Assembly (NCBI GenBank): GCA_002914845.1
Contig: JXTC01000095.1
Location: forward strand, 651,112-715,111
Direction: 5' to 3'
DNA from: Trema orientale
Lineage: Eukaryota > Streptophyta > Magnoliopsida > Rosales > Cannabaceae
Length of the DNA: 64,000 nucleotides
The stretch's first letter is position 1; each line of letters opens with the position of its first letter. Under the pieces are notes generated by a model. That model did no database searches and was not told the DNA's origin. It saw only the letters and a program-made list of their open reading frames with translations. Made by a program: the position numbers and the translations under genes. Positions 11,366-23,739 of this stretch are shown piece after piece.

Positions 11366-14300
11366 ATGACGATTGATATTAAGGTGAAAGAGACGACACT
11401 GGTGAAGCCAGCGGAGAAGACCCCTCGGCACTCGGTTTGGTTATCGGATTTGGACCTGTTGTATGACGAGGGGCGAGCCGCATGCCTCTACTTCTACAAG
11501 TCTAATGGAGCCTCCAACTTCTTCGAATTAGCTGTCCTCAAAGAAGCTCTTGCTAGGGTTCTTGTCCCATATTATCCGGTAGCAGGCAGGCTTAGGCACG
11601 ACGATGATGGCCGTCTTGAGATCAACTGCAACGAGGAGGGTGTTCTATTTATCGTGGCCGAGAGCAGCTCCGCCATTGACGACTTTGGAGATTTGACGGC
11701 CTCACCGGAACTCCCAAAGCTCACTGTCCCTGCCCCTGACTACTCTGCTGGGGTTTCTTCATTCCCCTTGATGATGTTGCAGGTGTGTTTTTATACATAC
11801 GCTGTTCACTTGTTTTACGACATTTTCCTTTTAATTTTTGGTTTCAAATAATAAGATAAGTAAAGGAGATTTCTCATATGGCATCTTGAAAATATCTTAA
11901 ACCCATATTTCAATTTTGGAAAAAAAAAAAAAAAGAAAAAAAAAAAAGAAGCAGTTTGTTGAGATTTTATGGTTGAGAAAAGTTTGTTGTAGTAATCCTT
12001 TAATTTTTATGCCATGATATCCCCTCTACATTATAACATTAACAAGAACTAAAAGTGCATGGACGTTTTCAAAAAGAAAATTATCCTCTTTACCATGATT
12101 AATTATCCAACATGTGGTCACGATGCATCTTAATATTAATGATATTTAATATTAATGATATTTGGTACACTGTATTATAAGAACTTTATATATATATTGT
12201 ATTAATCGTAAATATAATATTGTGCTCGGTTATATTTTTGTATTGCATTATTTAATACAATATCTAAATTTGATACACTACAGGGAAGTAGCTAGAAAAT
12301 ATTATTTAGGATAAATTGCATATTTGCCTCATGAACTATCATTTATGCAGAGTTTTACCCCATAAACTAGTTCTCTTTGCAAGAATCCCTCCCGAACTAT
12401 TCGATTGTGTAAAAGTTCCCCTTCTGTTACCTTTTGTCCATAGCTCAGACGAAATTATGATGTGTCACCCTAAATCAAGGTTAGTTGAAACTTTTATCAT
12501 CATATTTAATACATTCACCTATATACTCTTAGATTAGGCGCCAAATTCTTCTATTTTTCCATACACTATAGTCATCTTCTATAAAAGACTAGCCCTCAAC
12601 CTTCATTAAAGTTAAAAACTAGCCTCTTCTATTATCTTCTGTCCACACTATTATCTTCCATTTGTAAAGAATTTGTTATAAAATCTACTTCAATACCCTA
12701 AATAGGAAAACACATCACCATTCCGTCACAGAAGATAATAGAAAGAGTGTTTTTTCTATAATTTAATAGTTCGTGAGTACTTTTGCAAAAAGAAATAGTT
12801 TAGGAAGTAAAACTATGCATAGAAAAACTATACATAGGCAATAGTTTGGAGGCAAAGATACAATTTGTCTTATTATTGAATATGAAAAAAAAAAAATGTT
12901 TGGACTACAATGTAGACCATAATATTAAGTCCAATACATATTATTTTTCTCATTTCACTTTCCCTCACCTCATTTTCTCACGTATCACTTTTTCTTTCCT
13001 TACTTTTTCTCTCATCATTTTTTATCATTTCACTTTATCTTTCCTTATTTTCTCTGTCATCATTTTCTCTGACTACTTTCTCCCTCCTCATCTAATTCTC
13101 TCATAACTTTCCCCCTCCTTAATTTCTCTCTCATCATTTTCTCATTTTAATTTCTATCTCCTCATTTGCTCTGTTCTTGTTTTTCTTCACTTTAATTTGT
13201 CTCCTATCCTTTTTTCTCTCAGCATGTCTCCTATCCTTTTCTCTCTCAGTATATATATCTCATTTTACTTTCTCTCTCATTATTTTCTCTTGCATTTTCT
13301 CTCACTTTATTTTCCCTAACGTAACTGAATTTCTCCTTTATTAATTTCTATCACTTCAGTTTCTCTCACATTATTTTTCTCACTTCATCTTCGCTCTCCT
13401 ACTATCTTTCATTTCACTTTCTCTCTCCTCAGTTTGCCTCTAATAATTTTCTTTCACTTCTTTTTCCCTATCTTAACTTTCTCTCTCAGTAATTTCTATC
13501 ACTTTACTTTCTCTCTCCTCAAATTTTCTTATACAAGTAAAAGTGAAAAGAGAGAAAGTACATAAGGAGAGAAAATGATAAGAGAAAGTGAAGAGATGAG
13601 TAGTAAGAGAAAGTGAAGTGAGAAAATGAGAAGAGAGAAAGGGAGAAGAGTGAAAATGATGAAAGAGAAAGTTATGATGAAGAAAATTAGTGATAAGAGA
13701 GAAAGTCGAATGATAAAGTGAAGAGAAAAAATGATTAGAGATAAATTGAAAAGAGAGAATAAGGCGAAAGGAAAAAGAAAAAGAAAAAAAAAAGGAGCAA
13801 TGAGAGAGAAAATGGGGTGAAAAATTTGAGTTGAATAACTGAATTTTTTTTAGAAATAATAGTTAATATAATTCAATACGACTACTTACCAAACATAATA
13901 TAAGTTAATATACCATCTTAGTACTGTGTAAAACAAATATATAATACTATAATTGATTAATACAATATAACTCAATATAATACAACACAATACAATATAA
14001 TAAATACAATAAAATACAGTGTACCAAACATATCCTTATGTTATTAATATATAACTTAAAAGTTATAAGACTAATTTTATGTGCAATATTTTTTGCAAAA
14101 AATTTACATCTCTAGCATAACTCAAAGAAAATAGAGTTTCAATATTTATTTAATGTTTAAGATACCAAATCTCAAAAATGTGATTCTATTAGATTTAGAG
14201 ATGGGTAAACTGAAAACTTAGGTATTTTTTGCAGTTTAACCTTTTAGAGATTTTTATAACTTGTATATATATTACTTGTACTTTTTTTGCTGATCATATG

Positions 14301-15236
14301 AAGCCTTAACTCTATATGCAGATTACGTACTTTAAATGTGGTGGAGTGTCTCTTAGTGTTGATGCAGAGCATCGTGTACTCGATGGAAATTCCGCTTTCA
14401 ATTTTGTGAATGCATGGTCTGAAATCGCTCAGGGCCGGCTTCATCTCACAGTTCCACCAGTTATAGATAGGACGTTACTTCGTGCTCGAGATCCACCTCA
14501 AATATTGCTCAATCACACTGAATACCGACTCACTGATCAATCCAAAGAAAATTCCGAGCAAGACGCTAAATCGCAACATGACAATATTGTTGAGAGGTTT
14601 GAGGTTGTTGCTATAAAAATAACTGGGGATCAACTCAAAATCTTGAAGGCCAAGGCTAAAGAAGACGGCTATGCAATCAACTACAGCACATTTGCGATTC
14701 TGGTAGGCCTTATTTGGAAATGCGCGTCGATGGCACGTGGCCTTCCTAATGATCAGGAGACGAAACTAACTTTCTCTGCCAATGGAAGATCAAGACTGCA
14801 ACCCTCACTTCCACTTGGATTCTTTGGCAATGTGATTTTCCAGACTAGAACAGTGGCTCTGGCAGGTGATCTCCAATCCAAACCATTATGGTATGCAGTG
14901 AATCTTATTCACGAAACTTTGACACGTTTAGACAACGATTACTTAAGATCTGTCATAGACTTTTTAAAGCTTCACCCTAATACAAAGCGCAATAGGTTTG
15001 TTGAGAGTAGATCTCCAAATCTGGCAATTACTAGTTGGTCCAAGTTTCCAACTCGTGACGCGGATTTTGGTTGGGGTCGGCCTTTTCACGCAGGATTTTG
15101 TGGAATTGTGTCCAACGAGGGGAGGGTGTGGATTACTGATGATGTTGCTAAGGAAGGGAACTTATCTGTGCTCATAGCTCTGCAAACTGAGCACGTTGAG
15201 GTGTTTGAAAAGTTGTTTTATGACTTGTTGAAATAA
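11366..15236 (+). CDS. BAHD acyltransferase, HCT-like (hydroxycinnamoyl transferase), two exons
   Basis: Exon 1 is 11366-11782 and exon 2 is 14322-15236, joined in phase 0 (GT at 11783, AG at 14320-14321) to give 443 residues, normal for the BAHD family. The ATG at 11366 is chosen; an in-frame TTG at 11360 is not a plausible start. The N-terminus (KVKETTLVKPAEKTP), the VPYYPVAGRL stretch (residues 68-76) and HTEY are typical of shikimate/quinate hydroxycinnamoyltransferases. The catalytic HxxxD is H156-R-V-L-D160, but the residue before the His is Glu where many HCTs have a second His. The structural DFGWG motif is at 387-391. The intron sits at the position conserved in HCT genes (after LMMLQ). 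BAHD enzymes are cytosolic and move acyl groups from CoA thioesters to alcohols or amines. The acceptor here cannot be read from sequence; shikimate, quinate or another phenolic acceptor are possible. No stop or frameshift is seen. Confidence 0.88.
12309..12870. mobile_element. Nested inverted-repeat element
   Basis: The left arm (12309-12410, 'aaattgcatatttgcctc...') is matched in inverted orientation by the right arm (about 12770-12870, '...gaggcaaagatacaattt') over roughly 90 bases with scattered mismatches. This fits a non-autonomous Mutator-like element or long-TIR MITE. The short ORF in it is part of the arm and not a gene. Confidence 0.6.
12940..13830. repeat. Long polypyrimidine/polypurine inverted repeat inside intron
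   Basis: 12940-13525 is a run of TTTCTCTC/TCATTTTCTC/TTCACTTT words. 13535-13830 is the purine counterpart (GAGAGAAAGT, GAAAATGA, AAGTGAAG). In the transcript the two arms could pair into a long imperfect hairpin. The arms are unequal (about 580 and 300 bases). Confidence 0.65.
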
Positions 15237-15300
15237 ATTTGTGAGTAACTCATTTGGTCAGATCAGTAACTATTCTAGCTGGATTGTGTGCTTTTGTTTA

Positions 15301-15590
15301 GGCTTCATTTGGAACTTGGATTTTTAGAGGAAAAGAAAAAAATTCAAAGAGTTTCTATTTTCTCTTGTTTGGATTGAAACAAAAAATGATAAAATTTTTT
15401 TTCAAGAAAAACAATAGTTTGATTTGATGTAATTTTTTATGTATATAGAATGTTGACACATTAATTAGTAAAACTAAAAGTGTGAAAATAAAGTTCTATA
15501 AACTTTTAGGAAAACTATTTTCCTTTTTCTTTTTCCATGACTTTTTTCTTGCAATTTTTTTCTCTTAAAATTCGGGTTCCAAACGGAGCC
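15301..15590. mobile_element. Tourist-like MITE
   Basis: The ends GGCTTCATTTGGAAC (15301) and GTTCCAAACGGAGCC (ending 15590) are inverted repeats that continue inward with matching A/T-rich sequence for about 30 bases. Flanking trinucleotides are TTA and TTG, close to the TWA target duplication of PIF/Harbinger-type elements. It is 290 bp, non-coding, and just 3' of the BAHD stop codon. Confidence 0.7.
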
Positions 15591-15716
15591 TTGATTGACG
15601 CTAAACGTACTTATATGTATTTCTTAACTATTTATTTTTCCAAGCATGGTGTGTTTGCATGCTCTGTGAGACTTCTTGTATTGTCAGTTGAAATTCAGGG
15701 AAGAGAAAAAAAAATA

Positions 15717-16233
<517 letters not shown>

Positions 16234-16926
16234 CAAGGAACCTCATTTGCTCAGGGTGATTGGTAGCTTGTGTGCATTTGTTCATGTATTTATTATTTCC
16301 ATTTCCAAGCCTGGATTGTTTGTTATGTGAGACTTGTATTGTCGGTTGAAACTAAGGAAAAAAAAAATGAATGGGACCTTGTGGAATATAAATGTACCCT
16401 TCGTGTGCACATATGAACGCTCTGTATATCAACCGAACCATCACACAATAGTGGATTACATTTCTCCCAATCTTGTCATTGTTGCTTTGGATTAAGCGAT
16501 GAACTAGTAGACGAAGTATTACTATACCTAATCCTGTCCTTACTACTTTGTCTAAACCATTAACAAATAAAGATAGCCAAATAAACCATGGCCACTGGGA
16601 ATGTCTAAGAAGAATCTGGAAATCCTTTGCTTTATATATGGAGCATGGATTAAAAACATATTCTTATGTTCGCAATCTAATAAAAAAAAAAAGGAAAACA
16701 AATTACGAATCTACTGAGAGTAAAAGAGAAAAATAGTCTGCGAAATATTAGAATGTAAAAAACAGGACTTTATTATTTCGTTACAGGTACTTGTACATCA
16801 GTAAAGTAATTAATAGACATCATACTCTAAAAAAAGATACACATTATTCTTCCACACTTCCATCCTCATAAAAAAAACAAGCCCAGTTGTTCAATTAGAC
16901 ACAAACAAGTCTCTACTCAAAACACT
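16234..16926. other. Intergenic between BAHD pseudogene and HSP70 3' end
   Basis: No gene. On the minus strand an AATAAAG at about 16768-16775 lies some 150 bases past the HSP70 stop and may act as its polyadenylation signal. A short ORF at 16548-16736 has no recognisable features. Confidence 0.5.
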
Positions 16927-18888
16927 TTAGTCGACCTCTTCAATCGTGGGCCCAGCTCCAGATCCAGGCCCAGCAGAGCTGGGCTTTCCACGAAACCCAC
17001 CAGCACCACCAGGGCCCATACCAGCATCTCCACCCTGATACATCTTAGCAATAATCGGATTACACAAACCCTCCAACTCTTTCAACTTGTCCTCAAACTC
17101 ATCCACTTCCGCCAACTGATTCCTCTCGATCCACTCAGTCGCTTCCTCAATCGCTTTCTCAATCTTCTCCTTCTCACCGGGGCTCAGCTTCCCTGCAATC
17201 TTCTCATCCTTAATGGTATTCCTCATACTGTAAGCGTAGTTCTCAAGCGCATTCCGAGCCTCCACCTTCTTCTTCACCTGCTCATCTTCAGCCTGGTACT
17301 TCTCAGCCTCTTGTACCATCCTCTCAATCTCGTCCTTGCTCAGCCTCCCCTTGTCGTTGGTAATCGTAATCTTGTTCTTCACACCAGCAGTTTTGTCTTC
17401 GGCCGAGACATTCACAATCCCATTAGCATCGATATCGAAGCACACGTTGATCTGAGGGACACCTCTGGGCGCTGGAGGAATACCCTTCAGCTCAAATGTC
17501 CCCAAAAGGTTGTTATCCTTGGTTCTGGCTCTCTCGCCTTCGTAGACCTGAATCAGAACGCTGGTCTGGTTATCTGAATAAGTCGAAAAGACTTGCTCTT
17601 TCTTGGCCGGAATGGTGGTGTTTCGCGGGATCAGAACAGTCATTACGCCACCTGCGGTTTCGATTCCGAGGCTGAGAGGTGTGACATCGAGGAGAAGCAA
17701 GTCCTGCACTTTCTCATTCCCGTCGCCGCTCAGAATCGCGGCTTGTACCGCGGCGCCATAAGCGACGGCCTCGTCCGGGTTTATGCTCTTGCAGAGCTCT
17801 TTCCCGTTGAAGAAGTCGATCAAGAGTTGCTGAACTTTGGGAATTCTGGTCGACCCTCCAACCAAAACGACGTCGTGTACCTGACCCTTGTCGATTTTGG
17901 CATCTTTGAGACATTTCTCGACTGGCGCCATACACTTTCTAAACAAGTCCATGTTCAGTTCTTCGAACCTCGCTCTAGTAATAGTGGAATAGAAATCAAT
18001 ACCTTCGTAGAGGGAATCGATTTCGATTGTCGTTTGAGTGGTTGACGACAGAGTCCTCTTCGCTCTCTCGCAGGCCGTTCTCAACCTCCTCAAAGCTCTG
18101 GCGTTACCGCTTATGTCCTTCTTGTGCTTCCTCTTGAACTCTGCCACAAAGTGATTCACAAGCCTGTTATCAAAATCCTCACCACCGAGATGAGTGTCTC
18201 CCGCAGTAGCCTTCACTTCAAAGATTCCTTCTTCAATCGTGAGCAGCGAAACGTCGAATGTGCCTCCGCCGAGATCGAAAATGAGAACGTTCTTCTCGCC
18301 GGAGCGGGAGGCCTTTTTGTCAAGACCGTAAGCAATGGCCGCAGCAGTGGGCTCGTTGATGATTCTCATGACGTTAAGCCCAGCAATGGCGCCAGCGTCC
18401 TTGGTGGCCTGACGCTGAGAATCGTTGAAATAGGCCGGAACAGTGATCACTGCGTTCTTTATGGTCTGACCCAGAAAAGCTTCCGCGATTTCCTTCATCT
18501 TGGTTAGCACCATAGACGAAATCTCTTCGGCTGCGAACTGCTTCTCTTCGCCTTTGTACTGAACGACAATCATTGGCTTGTCGCCGGGGCCGGGAACGAC
18601 CTTGAAAGGCCACAGTTTCATGTCGCTCTGGACTGCCGGGTCGGAGAATCGTCGACCGATCAGTCTCTTGGCGTCGAAGACGGTGTTTTGGGGGTTCATG
18701 GCGACCTGGTTCTTGGCTGCGTCGCCGATTAGACGCTCTGTGTCGGTGAAAGCGACATAGGAAGGAGTGGTTCGATTGCCCTGGTCGTTGGCTATGATCT
18801 CAACGCGGTCGTTTTGCCATACGCCAACGCAGCTGTAGGTGGTGCCGAGGTCGATGCCGATGGCCTTAGCTTCTCCTTTTGAAGCCAT
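16927..18888 (-). CDS. Cytosolic heat shock protein 70 (HSP70/HSC70), intronless
   Basis: 653 residues, the full length for a cytosolic HSP70 chaperone, an ATP-driven folding factor that binds exposed hydrophobic peptides with J-protein and nucleotide-exchange partners. Three family signatures are intact: IDLGTTYS (12-19), [14 protein letters not shown] (203-216) and [15 protein letters not shown] (340-354). A substrate-binding domain, helical lid and Gly-rich tail follow, ending in IEEVD, the cytosolic C-terminus that docks TPR co-chaperones. There is no signal or transit peptide. Many plant HSC70 genes have an intron near codon 72 (FDAKRLIGR); here the frame runs through it, a trait seen in some heat-inducible members. 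The start is fixed by the conserved MASKGE N-terminus. Divergently oriented to the paralogue at 28651-30618. Confidence 0.97.
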   Translation of the reverse strand: MASKGEAKAIGIDLGTTYSCVGVWQNDRVEIIANDQGNRTTPSYVAFTDTERLIGDAAKNQVAMNPQNTVFDAKRLIGRRFSDPAVQSDMKLWPFKVVPGPGDKPMIVVQYKGEEKQFAAEEISSMVLTKMKEIAEAFLGQTIKNAVITVPAYFNDSQRQATKDAGAIAGLNVMRIINEPTAAAIAYGLDKKASRSGEKNVLIFDLGGGTFDVSLLTIEEGIFEVKATAGDTHLGGEDFDNRLVNHFVAEFKRKHKKDISGNARALRRLRTACERAKRTLSSTTQTTIEIDSLYEGIDFYSTITRARFEELNMDLFRKCMAPVEKCLKDAKIDKGQVHDVVLVGGSTRIPKVQQLLIDFFNGKELCKSINPDEAVAYGAAVQAAILSGDGNEKVQDLLLLDVTPLSLGIETAGGVMTVLIPRNTTIPAKKEQVFSTYSDNQTSVLIQVYEGERARTKDNNLLGTFELKGIPPAPRGVPQINVCFDIDANGIVNVSAEDKTAGVKNKITITNDKGRLSKDEIERMVQEAEKYQAEDEQVKKKVEARNALENYAYSMRNTIKDEKIAGKLSPGEKEKIEKAIEEATEWIERNQLAEVDEFEDKLKELEGLCNPIIAKMYQGGDAGMGPGGAGGFRGKPSSAGPGSGAGPTIEEVD

Positions 18889-19069
18889 TGAAGGAAATTT
18901 AGAAAGAAACTATCAAATGGGTTGGGTTGGTTTTAGAAAACAGAGTAAGAAATTGGTTGCTCAAGATAAATGTTTGGTTTTTGTTTTTGAGTTTGAGAGC
19001 TGTGTTGTGTTTATTTTGGGAGTTGTTTGAAATGGTTATTGATTGACAAGGATGATGGAGTTGCGAGTT

Positions 19070-19081
19070 GGGATTTATAAG
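19070..19081 (-). promoter_or_regulatory. TATA box of minus-strand HSP70
   Basis: On the minus strand this reads CTTATAAATCCC, about 185 bases upstream of the start codon. It predicts a transcription start near 19045 and a leader of about 155 bases. Confidence 0.6.
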
Positions 19082-19085
19082 AGGG

Positions 19086-19112
19086 TGAAGTGATTCGCGG
19101 GAGCTTCTAAAG
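19086..19112 (-). promoter_or_regulatory. Imperfect heat shock element cluster
   Basis: Immediately upstream of the TATA box, the minus strand carries AGAAGCTCCCGCGAA followed by CACTTC, that is GAA/TTC-type modules with imperfect spacing. Another imperfect GAATTCTCGAT lies at about 19210-19220. These are weak matches to the alternating nGAAn/nTTCn element of HSF-regulated genes. Confidence 0.3.
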
Positions 19113-21499
19113 AAAAGAAGAAGATGGTGGAAGGGACTAGGGAGGGAGAGCGCACACGAGATATTTCGTTAAAGAACAGAGGAGCATTGCACTCCAGACT
19201 GCACCAGAGAATTCTCGATTTTGATTGTGTATTTAGGACTAGAGTACTGTGGAGGTCTCTATTATTAAAGACTAATCCATTAATGAACAGGCTTGGGCTG
19301 TTATAACTTACATACCAAAGTTGGGTCTAATCCAAATTTATTAGGCCTTTTAAAATTGATGAGAGATCCGAACCCACTTGATTTTGTAGCCTAGAAACAG
19401 TGTTTGAGCTAAGAACTTTACAGAAATATAAATCAAACATCCTCTCTTCAAAATGCATTTTTTTTCTTTTTTTGAAGGAATAGGGGTCCTTTATTTATTC
19501 ATAAAAGTCCTCTCTTCATAATGTTATTGGAGGGAAAAAAAAAAGTGTTATTTTACTAGGCCACGTCTATCAACTTATTAGTCCTAACTCTAGTGAAAAA
19601 TTTTAGACTATATGGTAATGTGTTCGACAAAGCACAAACTAGAGACAATATAAAATAAAATCCATGTATTGTGTTTAGCCGAGATCAAAACGTTCCACCA
19701 TGGTTGAGCCGTCATCTTCAATTTCAAATTTAGTCTGCATTTCAACTACGTTCAAACTTCAAACCCGAATTGACGAATAGCTTCATCAACACAAAAATGA
19801 CATTCAAGAAAAAATTATCAATAATGTGTGAAACCCAAAGGGTTTAGAATATAGATTATGTATGATATTCTCAATCCCATATAATAGTTAACTATGTAAG
19901 GAATTAAATAAAATTTCTTGAATTTCCAATAATCGAATACTAGAAAAAAGGGATGAGGGAAATATTTGAGTTCTTGAAGCTAGCTTGCATTCTTTAGTAA
20001 TGGATTTCGGAGTGAGTTGTAATGGCTTTTAAGAATGAGTTGTAAATAGCCTTTTGCTAATTTTACGATATAATGTGGGAAAAGCCACATTAAAAATTGA
20101 TAAAAAAAAAAATATGAGGAAGAATGACACAAAAATACTATTATTTTTCCTTTTTTTAAGGGCAAAAACTAACTTAATTTTTGAATTCTATAAAAGACTA
20201 CTATGACAGTTAATATCTCCACAAATTTGTATCATGTGATAACTAATTAATTTATTTTAATAATGAAAGGAGAGTAGTAACCTCATAGCTTATTTTACCT
20301 CTTCTTTAGTTTATAAATTTTTTTTTTTCTTATATTTGTTTTTAGCACATTTCTTTTCTTTTTTTCTTTTGAAAATGAAAGGTAAAAGAATAAATATAAT
20401 TTATCTAATGATAAAATATTAGTGTTTCAATGTTTTTTATAAGTCAGTGAAGGGTATTTGTATCTTTTAACTCGCTTAGGTACAAATATGTAAGTACTTT
20501 TAACGTGAGACTATTAATTCATAGTATAGAAAGCTAAACAAATGAGGACTTCTTATCTAAATGCAGAATTTTAGATCATAGTTTGCAAAATGGTCATTTG
20601 TTACACACTATTAAAAAAAGATCGAATTTTAAAAATTATTTAAAAAATAGTCACTTTTAATATTTAGTATATCAAAAATATTGATTTATTTTTTATAAAT
20701 TCATTTATTTTCAAACAATTGATTTACTTTTTTAAAAATAGATCAACTAAAAAATAGTCATTTATCAAAATAAATTTATAAAATAATTATTTATTAAATA
20801 GGTGTAAAAAAATGACTCTTTTTAAACTAGTCTTAAAAACAGGCCATTTCTTATAAATGCTAAAAAAATTATGGTATTTTTGTGTCATTATCCCAAAAAT
20901 TAATAAAAAAAATTCTTATTTTTTAGTTCTTGTTCTTTTTCTTTTTTTTTTTTTTTGGGGAAAAAAAGGGACATCTTATTTTGTACGTAGTTTATAACTT
21001 GTCATATTATTTCCTACCAGAACCCTTAAATAAGTTCACAAATAATAAAGACTCAAGAAAATGATTCACCTGTTTTATTGGGAAAAAACAGAAAGTTATT
21101 AGCCTCAAAAGGAAAATTGTGAAGGTATGTTAATTTTGATCTGCCCCTTTTATGTTTCTTGTAAAAGATTAAACTAATATTTCCCTAGATGAGATTGTAT
21201 AAGTGTACCATCATAAGAAAATACTTTAAATTTTCCGTATCAATACTAATTAAGAAAATATTTCCCTTTATAAAACCTTAAACAAATTTTTTTTTTCTTT
21301 TTCCTCAAAGAAAAGAAAAAACCACATCCTTTTAGATCAATGTATCCTCAAATTCATACACAAAAAAAAAAAGATAATTCAAAAAGCACTCCATTTATCG
21401 TGATAAATATCACAATAATTCTATTTTTTCGTAAAATCTAAAAGTATTTTCTTTATAGTTCAAAACAAAAACACTACGTCCATTAAAAAAAAAAACAAA
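19113..21499. other. AT-rich intergenic between HSP70 promoter and Copia element
   Basis: No gene supported. Poly-A/T runs and short inverted A/T-rich segments dominate (20580-20880 is a low-complexity block of 'aaaaatagtca'-like words). Small ORFs at 19124 and 19980 show no domain. Confidence 0.45.
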
Positions 21500-21504
21500 A
21501 TTAC

Positions 21505-21851
21505 TTTTGTGAAATATTTATTATTTATATGTCCATTAAATCATTTCAATAATTGTTTCTTTTACATAATGGGGTGATTTGTAAACCATTGAAAGTTAGG
21601 TAAATACTTTCAATTAGTGTGTTAGGTATATTTGGATGGATGTCATACAAGTGGCAATTAATTGTATGGTTAAGATTGATTGTATTGACCTATAAATAGG
21701 GCTTCTCAATTTCACTTGAAATAGATGAACAAAGAAGAGAAATAAGAGAAGAGTAAAAGAGAGAAGAGAATAAATTTTCTCACATCAATTTATTTGGGTT
21801 TAGCATTAGCATTCTTAAGCTCTTATATTATATTCAATATTATTTAAAATA
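21505..21851 (+). repeat. 5' LTR of the Copia element
   Basis: 347 bp, alignable along its length to 27506-27855. The terminal TG is mutated to TT here (TTTTGTGAAA against TGTTATGAAA in the 3' copy). A TATAAATAGG promoter box is at about 21691. It is followed by 'agttatcagcacgag' (21852), where the primer-binding site should be. Confidence 0.9.
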
Positions 21852-22543
21852 AGTTATCAGCACGAGTCTCTAGCCATTATAATCTTACCGAGATAAAATT
21901 TTATTAGTTACTACATTGCATTATAAATATCTCGTTTTCAGTTTCATAGAGATCTACCATAAGTAATTTAATATATGTATATATATTGTATACTATAATA
22001 GTGTATGTATTTATTTCTTTCTAATTTTAGTGTCCGTAATTTTCTTTCTAACAATTTGAAAGTTTTGATGTTCTAATATTACATTGAATTACTTCACGTA
22101 TTTATATTCGGTATTTTCACTATAAGATTTTTACATCATAATTTTGGTTATAAATAACACACACACACACATATATTATAAAATAATAATTCTATGTGAA
22201 GAAATTATTTGATAAACTATGTTGGTAGACTATTCCTATCATTATTAAATTACTTCTTTATATAATGTTATTTGAAATACTAATTATAGTCATTTTTTTT
22301 ACCATAAATTATTATTGTGGCAATGCTTATGTACTTACAATTAATCTTTTAACTTTAACATTTTCATGTCTATATATTTGATTGTAGACATCTATAACAA
22401 ACATGTTTATAATTATGTCTTTGAATATTGTTAATTCAATATATTAGGTAATCGTACTTTATTTCTCTATGACCATATATTAATCAAGTTATGAGTTTCT
22501 TATTCCTAATTATATAATATTTTGTGATATAATAATTTTTACA

Positions 22544-23565
22544 ATGACAAACTTCACAAAATTTGAATTCATTGCCCAAAATATCGGGCAAGTATTATTT
22601 GGCATGGACACTTGATACTGAAATCCATCTTGATGCTATAAATCTTGGAAATATAATTAAAGAAGGAAATGATGCATCCACTCAATATCGTGCAAAAGCC
22701 ATAATCTTCCTTCGGCATCATTTGCACGAGGAGTTGGAAATTGAATATTTAACGGTAAAGAACTTATCTGTACTATGAAAAAATTTAAAAGAAAAGTATG
22801 ACCACTAGAAAACTGTGATACTCTCAAAAGCTCGTTATGATTGGATGCATCTGCGTCTACAGGATTTTAAAACAGTTAGTGAATATAATTTAACAATATT
22901 CAAAATTACTTCTCAATTAAAATTATGTGGAGAAAAAGTTATTGACGAAGATATATTGGAAAAAACATATTTCACATTTCATGCCTCGAATATTATCCTG
23001 CAGTAATAATATTAGGAGCGTAGATTTAAAAATATTCTAAGTTAATTTCATGTCTACTTGTTGCTGAACAAAATAATGAGCGATTAATAAAAAACCATGA
23101 AATTTGCCTGACTAGTTCGATAATATTTCTAGAAGTAAATGTGGTATCAACTACTAATTATGGCTATAGATATAGTCGTAGTTGTGGTCGTGGTCGTGGT
23201 CGTGGCAGGGGTCATAATCGAAATTTTTCTTGGTATCGTGGTGGTCACAACAACTCTTCAAACTTCAAGAAAACCATAACTCACTAGAAGTGGGGAAATA
23301 ATGAAGAGATACAAGAAAAGGAAAAATGTTCATAATATAAACCACCTAAAAATCCTGAGAATCTTTGATATATATGTGGTATGAGAGGACATTGATCGCA
23401 TACCTATCGTACGCCCAATTACCTTGTTGACCTTTACCAAGCTTCACTAAAAGAAAAAGAAAAGAATATAGAGACGAACTTTGTTGAACAAAATGATCTT
23501 ACGGATTTCACCTATTTGGATATTTCAGACTTATTTAAAAATCCAACTGAAAAAAATAGATAATG
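22544..23565 (+). pseudogene. Copia gag remnant
   Basis: ATG at 22544 starts MTNFTKFEF. After a frameshift the match to plant Copia gag continues (KYYLAWTLDTEIHLDA, then ARYDWMHLRLQDFKTVSEYN at about 22830-22890). A zinc knuckle near 23368-23400 is recognisable as YICGMRGH, but its first Cys codon is TGA, a Trp is also TGA, and the last Cys is Tyr. Gag would form the virus-like particle. Frameshifts and stops exclude function. Confidence 0.85.
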
Positions 23566-23739
23566 GGCCAATAATATCTAAGTTTATTATATAGTAGATT
23601 ATGTAATCTTTGTGTGATATTTTCAATTCCTATTTATGTAATGTATTACTTTTCTTAAGTTATATATTTCATTCTATCTTTCATTTAATAATTATAGTTC
23701 TTTTTTTTTTAATTTATGAAAAAATATGGATTTCATTAA

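Larger units (their letters stand above)
12161..14028. mobile_element. Inverted-repeat transposon in BAHD intron
   Basis: A perfect 16-bp inverted repeat, TTTGGTACACTGTATT at 12161-12176 and AATACAGTGTACCAAA at 14013-14028, bounds about 1.87 kb. Both ends continue into AT-rich 'ttgtattaat' sequence. No transposase is visible. It contains at least one younger nested element. The TSD is not clear. Confidence 0.6.
11783..14321 (+). other. Intron of the BAHD gene, enlarged by nested repeats
   Basis: The 2,539-bp intron has canonical GT and AG ends. Most of it is occupied by inverted-repeat elements annotated separately (12161-14028, 12309-12870, 12940-13830). Confidence 0.85.
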
